Assembly: GCF_023283885.1 (NCBI RefSeq) | Contig: NZ_JAKILA010000005.1 | Location: 124,001-188,000 of the forward strand | Reading direction: 5' to 3' | DNA from: Shewanella basaltis | GTDB taxonomy: Bacteria > Pseudomonadota > Gammaproteobacteria > Enterobacterales > Shewanellaceae | DNA: 64,000 nucleotides | Shown here: piece by piece, positions 59,127 through 64,000 of the stretch | Numbering within the stretch: the first letter of the stretch is position 1 | Layout: each line of letters begins with the position of its first letter | The notes under the pieces: model-generated | Told to the model about the DNA's origin: nothing | What the model saw: only the letters and a program-made list of their open reading frames with translations | Database searches by the model: none | Position numbers and translations under genes: made by a program

Positions 59127-60360
59127 GTGGTTGCCATTAACAATAGGTTGGCGTTTTTTTAGAGCGAAACAATCAAACAGTTTCATTGGTTTTATTTCGT
59201 TTGCATCGACTGCGGGGATTGCTTTAGGTGTAGGTGTATTGATTGTACTGTTGTCAACCATGAACGGGTTTGAACGGGAATTGCAGCAACGCTTGTTGGG
59301 TATTGCATCTCACGGTGAGCTTGTGGGAGTGAATGACCCCATAGCCGATTGGCATGTTATTGCCAACAGTGCTCAAAATTTACCGCAAATTACTGGGGTC
59401 GCTCCCTTTATTCGCTTGCAAGGCCTGGTACAAAAACCGGGTGGGTTTCAAGGCATTGTCGTCAGCGGGATTGATATTAATTACGAAGCTGATGTGTCGA
59501 GTATTCAACAGTATATGCCAGCACCGGCATGGCAGTCTTTGCAAGGCAATCAAAATAACATTGTATTAGGGCGCAGCTTGTTTAATGCGTTGCAACTCAA
59601 GGTTGGTGATACCCTGGCCATGTTTACTCCTGATAGTAATAACAGCCAACTCACGTCAGCTAAAAGTCATCGTTTTGTGGTGTCTGGGGTTTATGATGTT
59701 GGTGGCGAGATAGAATCAACCCAAGCTTATGTGCCTATTGATTACCTTGCCGACATTTTAGGCCTAGGTAAGGGCGTTAGTGGCGTGCGTATTCAAGTGG
59801 CTGATGTGCTCAATGCTGCCGCCGTTACCCGAGATTTAGGCTTTGCTCAGGAGCAATACTTATACATTAATGATTGGACACGTTCACAAGGCCATGTGTA
59901 TCAAGACATTCAGTTGGTGCGTTTGGTTATGTATCTTGTACTGGCGCTCGTGATTGCGGTGGCCTGTTTTAACATTGTTTCCACGTTGGTGATGGCGGTA
60001 CGTGATAAAGCCTCTGAAATTGCCATTTTAATGACCATGGGCCTAGGTCGTGGCGCAATAATGACTATCTTTATTTTACAAGGCGCACTCAATGGGGTTA
60101 TGGGCTGCACACTAGGCGGGATCCTTGGGGTCATTTTGGCGTATAACCTAAGCGCGATTGCTCAGGGGCTAGAACAGCTCTTTGGTTTTCAGTTACTGGC
60201 TTCAGATATTTATTTCATCGACTTTTTACCGTCTGAATTACACACCCAAGATGTGCTGGTTGTACTGATTATGGGATTAGTGATGAGTTTGCTCGCCACG
60301 ATTTACCCAGCATGGAAAGCCACCAAAATAGCGCCGGCAACAGCATTAGCGGGTCGCTAA
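59119..60360 (+). CDS. lolE: Lipoprotein-releasing ABC transporter permease LolE
   Basis: A 413-residue FtsX-like permease, paralogous to LolC. The start MSKWLPLTIGWRFFRAKQSN and GIALGVGVLIVLLSTMNGFERELQQRLLG are typical of LolE. A periplasmic domain and three C-terminal helices follow. The ATG at 59119 lies inside the last codons of lolD. Confidence 0.93.
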   Translation: MSKWLPLTIGWRFFRAKQSNSFIGFISFASTAGIALGVGVLIVLLSTMNGFERELQQRLLGIASHGELVGVNDPIADWHVIANSAQNLPQITGVAPFIRLQGLVQKPGGFQGIVVSGIDINYEADVSSIQQYMPAPAWQSLQGNQNNIVLGRSLFNALQLKVGDTLAMFTPDSNNSQLTSAKSHRFVVSGVYDVGGEIESTQAYVPIDYLADILGLGKGVSGVRIQVADVLNAAAVTRDLGFAQEQYLYINDWTRSQGHVYQDIQLVRLVMYLVLALVIAVACFNIVSTLVMAVRDKASEIAILMTMGLGRGAIMTIFILQGALNGVMGCTLGGILGVILAYNLSAIAQGLEQLFGFQLLASDIYFIDFLPSELHTQDVLVVLIMGLVMSLLATIYPAWKATKIAPATALAGR

Positions 60361-60377
60361 TATGTACAGGTAACCTC

Positions 60378-60614
60378 ATGGCATGCAATCAATGTAATGA
60401 TTCCATCTTTAAACAAAAAATTGGCCGATGCCGGCGCTGTATGGCGCAATTAACGGTATTGAGTTTACTGGCTTGGCCAGTGTGGTGGTATTATTTTGCA
60501 GACCAGCCTAAAACAGTTGAGTCTATTGCATTGCTGTTTTTTGCGATAAGTTTTACTGGCCTGCTTTGCGTGCATTTATTGGTGTGGTGTTATCAAAAGC
60601 GTTATCAAAAATGA
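60378..60614 (+). CDS. DUF3624-family small membrane protein
   Basis: A 78-residue protein with CNQCNDSIFKQKIGRCRRCMAQL, a CxxC pair and a further CxxC that could form a zinc ribbon, and two membrane helices (LTVLSLLAWPVWWYYFA and ALLFFAISFTGLLCVHLLVW). It matches DUF3624. It follows lolE by 17 bp and is probably in the same transcript. ACAGGTAACCTC precedes the ATG. Confidence 0.75.
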   Translation: MACNQCNDSIFKQKIGRCRRCMAQLTVLSLLAWPVWWYYFADQPKTVESIALLFFAISFTGLLCVHLLVWCYQKRYQK

Positions 60615-60623
60615 CACCCGCGC

Positions 60624-61477
<854 letters not shown>

Positions 61478-61602
61478 TTAAATGGTGTTGCACATGCGGG
61501 TGGTTTAGATGATGATGTCTACTATAGTTAATGTGGTTGATTAAGTCAGCCAGTTGGTTGTCCAGTGGTGATTATCCGCTGAGATTGCACTAAGGAAGTT
61601 TT

Positions 61603-62034
61603 GTGTCTGATAATATAAAAGAGCCGCTTTTTAACTTATTACATAGTGTGAAACGCTCATTGCGCCAAGCTATCGAGGTCGGTGATTTAGGGATAACCCC
61701 GTTACATATGCGGGTACTTAAAATTATCTCTTTATACAATCAGAAGGTCACTGCCAATGACATCGTGCAGAAAACGCTTATAGACAAAGCACAATTAGCG
61801 AGATTAATTAAAGAGCTTATTGGCTTAGGCTATGTGAGCAAACTCGATAATCCACATGATAAGCGCAGTTATTACTTAGGTATTAGCGGTGAAGGTGAGC
61901 AGATAGTTAAACAATTGCGCCTTGCAGAAAACCGTGTAAACGAGACGATGAAAATGGGTTTAACAGATCAAGAAATTGCTGATTTTGTGCGCTTAGCCAA
62001 ACACATGGCGCAAAATTTACATGATCAAGACTGA
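61603..62034 (+). CDS. MarR-family transcription regulator
   Basis: A 143-residue winged-helix protein with GITPLHMRVLKIISLYNQKVTANDIVQKTLIDKAQLARLIKELIGLGYVSKLDNPHDKRSYYLGISGEG, the full MarR core with the wing KLDNPHDKRSY. It starts with GTG at 61603, with AAGGA six bases upstream. It diverges from the broken siderophore-interacting protein gene, which suggests it may have controlled that gene or responds to a phenolic ligand. Target not known. Confidence 0.88.
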   Translation: MSDNIKEPLFNLLHSVKRSLRQAIEVGDLGITPLHMRVLKIISLYNQKVTANDIVQKTLIDKAQLARLIKELIGLGYVSKLDNPHDKRSYYLGISGEGEQIVKQLRLAENRVNETMKMGLTDQEIADFVRLAKHMAQNLHDQD

Positions 62035-62060
62035 CGATGTGTTCGGTTTTTAGCCAATAC

Positions 62061-62092
62061 AAAAAGGCCACAATATTGATTGTGGCCTTTTG
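62061..62092. terminator. Bidirectional terminator between MarR and DUF2062 genes
   Basis: A 13-bp perfect stem AAAAGGCCACAAT / ATTGTGGCCTTTT with loop ATTG between convergent genes. Confidence 0.92.
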
Positions 62093-62101
62093 TTTTATGG
62101 G

Positions 62102-62611
62102 TTATTCGCCTTTACGTTTTTGCCATTTAAATAGGACAGAATAACGCCACATACTTTTTATCACAATGTAACCACTTAACGCAGAAATCATGCCTATGAC
62201 TAAACTCCCCACGAGAAAAGCCGGGCCTATGGTTGACACTGAGGCCTCTATCCATGCCCAGGTGGCTTCAAAATGAAAGTCTTGGGGCTCATGGCCAAGT
62301 ATTTTGGCGCCCAGTAAATACGCACCGTAAAACATAATCGGCATAGTGAGTGGGTTGGTGATCCAAACAAGGGCAACTGCGACAGGAATATTGACATTAA
62401 ATAAAATAGCAAACCCTGCCGCTACCACCATCTGAAATGGCATTGGGATCCAAGCTACAAATAAGCCTACAGCAAATGCGCCAGGGGCCGACTTTCGATT
62501 GAGTGCCCATAGATTTGGTTTGTTTAATAACGTACCGAATATTCGTAAATATTTATGTTCACGAAGTGATTCTGGTTTTGGCATAAATTTTTTGATTAAT
62601 TTTTTTGGCAT
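62102..62611 (-). CDS. DUF2062-domain membrane protein
   Basis: A 169-residue protein with a basic N terminus and about three membrane segments, beginning APGAFAVGLFVAWIPMPFQMVVAAG, with the DUF2062 motif NPLTMPIMFYGAYLLG. It diverges from comEC, a common neighbour in this group. Function unknown. Confidence 0.82.
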   Translation of the reverse strand: MPKKLIKKFMPKPESLREHKYLRIFGTLLNKPNLWALNRKSAPGAFAVGLFVAWIPMPFQMVVAAGFAILFNVNIPVAVALVWITNPLTMPIMFYGAYLLGAKILGHEPQDFHFEATWAWIEASVSTIGPAFLVGSLVIGMISALSGYIVIKSMWRYSVLFKWQKRKGE

Positions 62612-62642
62612 ATTCGTTAATTAATGTCTTAACTCATTCACT

Positions 62643-64000
62643 ATGAATCAATTTATCTATGGCTTTTGTGCCTGTTCTTTATCGGCGATGTTATGGCCAT
62701 CGCTTGTGCCCATTGGGTATTTGCCAATGGTGTGTTTGTTAGTGGTGTTGTGTCTTAAAAACGCATCCTTTTTAGCGGGTTGCCTTTTTGCAATCCTGTG
62801 GCTAAGTGCGTTTGTTCAATGTCTATTTTTGCACCAAAATACTGAAAAGCCGCAACAAATCCAATTCACGGCGCAGATAGTAACACTTGTCAGCCAAAAC
62901 AGCGACTGGATAAGTTTTGATGCGAGGCTTATACCACAAATTCAAAAAAGACCCTTTTTTGAAGCGAAAGCCCTAGACAATGTGCAGCGATATTACCGAT
63001 TAACTTGGCAAAAGCCAGCGAAAATTGAGCCCGGACAAATTTGGCAATTTACTGCAAGAATGAAAGGCATTAGCAGTATTCAAAACCAGGGAGGATTTAA
63101 TCAACAAAAGCACTTTATTAGTCAGCATATTATTGCTAAAGGACGCGTTAAGCAGGCGACATTAGTGAGCAGCGAGCCTTCAATCAGACAAATTCTCATG
63201 GACAGAACTCGTCCTGTTTTACAAAGCCTGCCTCAAGCAGACATATTACAAGCGTTAATATTTGGAGACAAAACCAGTCTCACTGATGAGCGCTGGCAAC
63301 AACTGCGACAAACGGGAGCTGGACACCTTGTTGCCATATCGGGTTTGCATTTGTCGGTGGTTTTCGGTCTGTTTTATGGCTTGTTAAGATTAGTGAGTCG
63401 TGGGCTTTCTTTGCAGCAACATGGGATGCGTGGACAGATTATCATGGTCGTGGCAGCCCTTATCACCCTAGGATATGGCTATTTGTCGGGGTTTGCCATT
63501 GCGACACAACGGGCATTATTAATGATGCTGTTGTTAGTTATGTTTAGCCTCGTTAAGCAATTTAGCCACAGTTGGGATAGATTGATTTACGCGTTATTTA
63601 TTGTGTTACTCGTTGATCCTGTCGCAACCTTAGGTGCCGGTATTTGGTTATCTTTTTTAGCACTGGGCATTATTCTACTTGCCGTGACACCTCAGCCGTT
63701 ATCGACTACATCTTCAGCACATCAACCTAATGATACGTCCGTTAATATTAAGCAACAATTAATGTCTAAATGGTCAGTATTATGGCAGGCGATTAAGGTG
63801 CTGTGGTCTATACAATGGCGATTGGCATTGGGGTTAGGTGGGCTGCAAGCTATTTTGTTTGGCATGGTGACACCACACAGCATTTGGCTGAATTTATTGT
63901 TTGTGCCCTGGTTTAGTGTTGTGGTGATCCCTCTCACTATGCTGTGTTTTTGTTTATGGCTGTTGAGTTCATTCATACTCGCTGTAATCGGTGCCGAACC
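62643..64000 (+). CDS. comEC: ComEC/Rec2-family DNA-uptake channel protein (5' part, cut by window edge)
   Basis: The frame is open from the ATG at 62643 to the window end (452 codons). The start MNQFIYGFCACSLSAMLW is hydrophobic. The OB-like soluble domain follows (FTAQIVTLVSQNSDWISFDARL), then the competence core with LQALIFGDKTSLTDERWQQLRQTGAGHLVAISGLHLSVVFGL, typical of ComEC, and several membrane helices. The C-terminal metallo-beta-lactamase domain lies beyond the window. ComEC moves single-stranded DNA across the inner membrane. Start is chosen by family and has no clear ribosome site. Confidence 0.9.
   Translation, partial: MNQFIYGFCACSLSAMLWPSLVPIGYLPMVCLLVVLCLKNASFLAGCLFAILWLSAFVQCLFLHQNTEKPQQIQFTAQIVTLVSQNSDWISFDARLIPQIQKRPFFEAKALDNVQRYYRLTWQKPAKIEPGQIWQFTARMKGISSIQNQGGFNQQKHFISQHIIAKGRVKQATLVSSEPSIRQILMDRTRPVLQSLPQADILQALIFGDKTSLTDERWQQLRQTGAGHLVAISGLHLSVVFGLFYGLLRLVSRGLSLQQHGMRGQIIMVVAALITLGYGYLSGFAIATQRALLMMLLLVMFSLVKQFSHSWDRLIYALFIVLLVDPVATLGAGIWLSFLALGIILLAVTPQPLSTTSSAHQPNDTSVNIKQQLMSKWSVLWQAIKVLWSIQWRLALGLGGLQAILFGMVTPHSIWLNLLFVPWFSVVVIPLTMLCFCLWLLSSFILAVIGAE

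Overview
This window looks like core chromosome of a gammaproteobacterium of the genus Shewanella, probably a low-GC, cold-adapted or marine species. That is an inference from protein similarity recalled from memory, gene order and repeat types, not from a search. Supporting signs are the blocks cspD/clpS-clpA/infA/bpt-aat, metG/apbC-udk-dcd, pabC-mltG-tmk-holB-pilZ-tatD, csiV-mfd-pilZ-like/lolCDE and DUF2062/comEC. I see no rRNA, tRNA, CRISPR array, transposase gene or prophage.

Layout. 1-1837: mnmA (cut by the window edge), nudJ and rluE on the minus strand. 2221-9524: monomeric isocitrate dehydrogenase, then an N-degron block made of cspD, clpS-clpA, infA, bpt and aat. 9577-16046: a glycine-zipper envelope protein, a palindromic repeat (element A), a small hypothetical protein, a Nif3-like protein, a Kef-type antiporter and metG. 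16184-23294: a long plus-strand run for nucleotide metabolism, folate, cell-wall cleavage, replication and pilus assembly. 23295-24389: a gene-free patch of nested repeats ending in a possible structured RNA, then a GGDEF/EAL protein (24390-26903). 26967-29966: two small proline-rich proteins divergent from a BaeSR-like two-component system. 29967-30735: a second repeat-containing gap. 30736-44073: mostly single genes (a QueD-like protein, M23 peptidase, GNATs, VOC proteins, L,D-transpeptidase, K+ channel, MATE exporter, DUF748 protein). 44203-50548: asnB, an M28 peptidase, nagD and sdaA, all minus strand. 50770-60614: nagZ, csiV-mfd, a PilZ-like gene and lolC-lolD-lolE. 60624-62034: a siderophore-interacting protein gene broken by a short interspersed repeat, next to a MarR regulator. 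62102-64000: a DUF2062 protein and the 5' part of comEC.

How the genes fit together. Bpt and Aat add Leu or Phe to protein N termini, ClpS recognises such N-degrons and ClpA unfolds the substrate for ClpP, so one neighbourhood holds most of a protein-quality pathway. LolCDE with the envelope enzymes (MltG, NagZ, the M23 peptidase, the L,D-transpeptidase and CsiV) serve cell-wall and outer-membrane upkeep.

The least explained parts are the repeat patches, the leader RNA before the GGDEF/EAL gene, the small proteins beside BaeSR and the two-half QueD-like protein. No large undescribed defence or biosynthetic system is visible.
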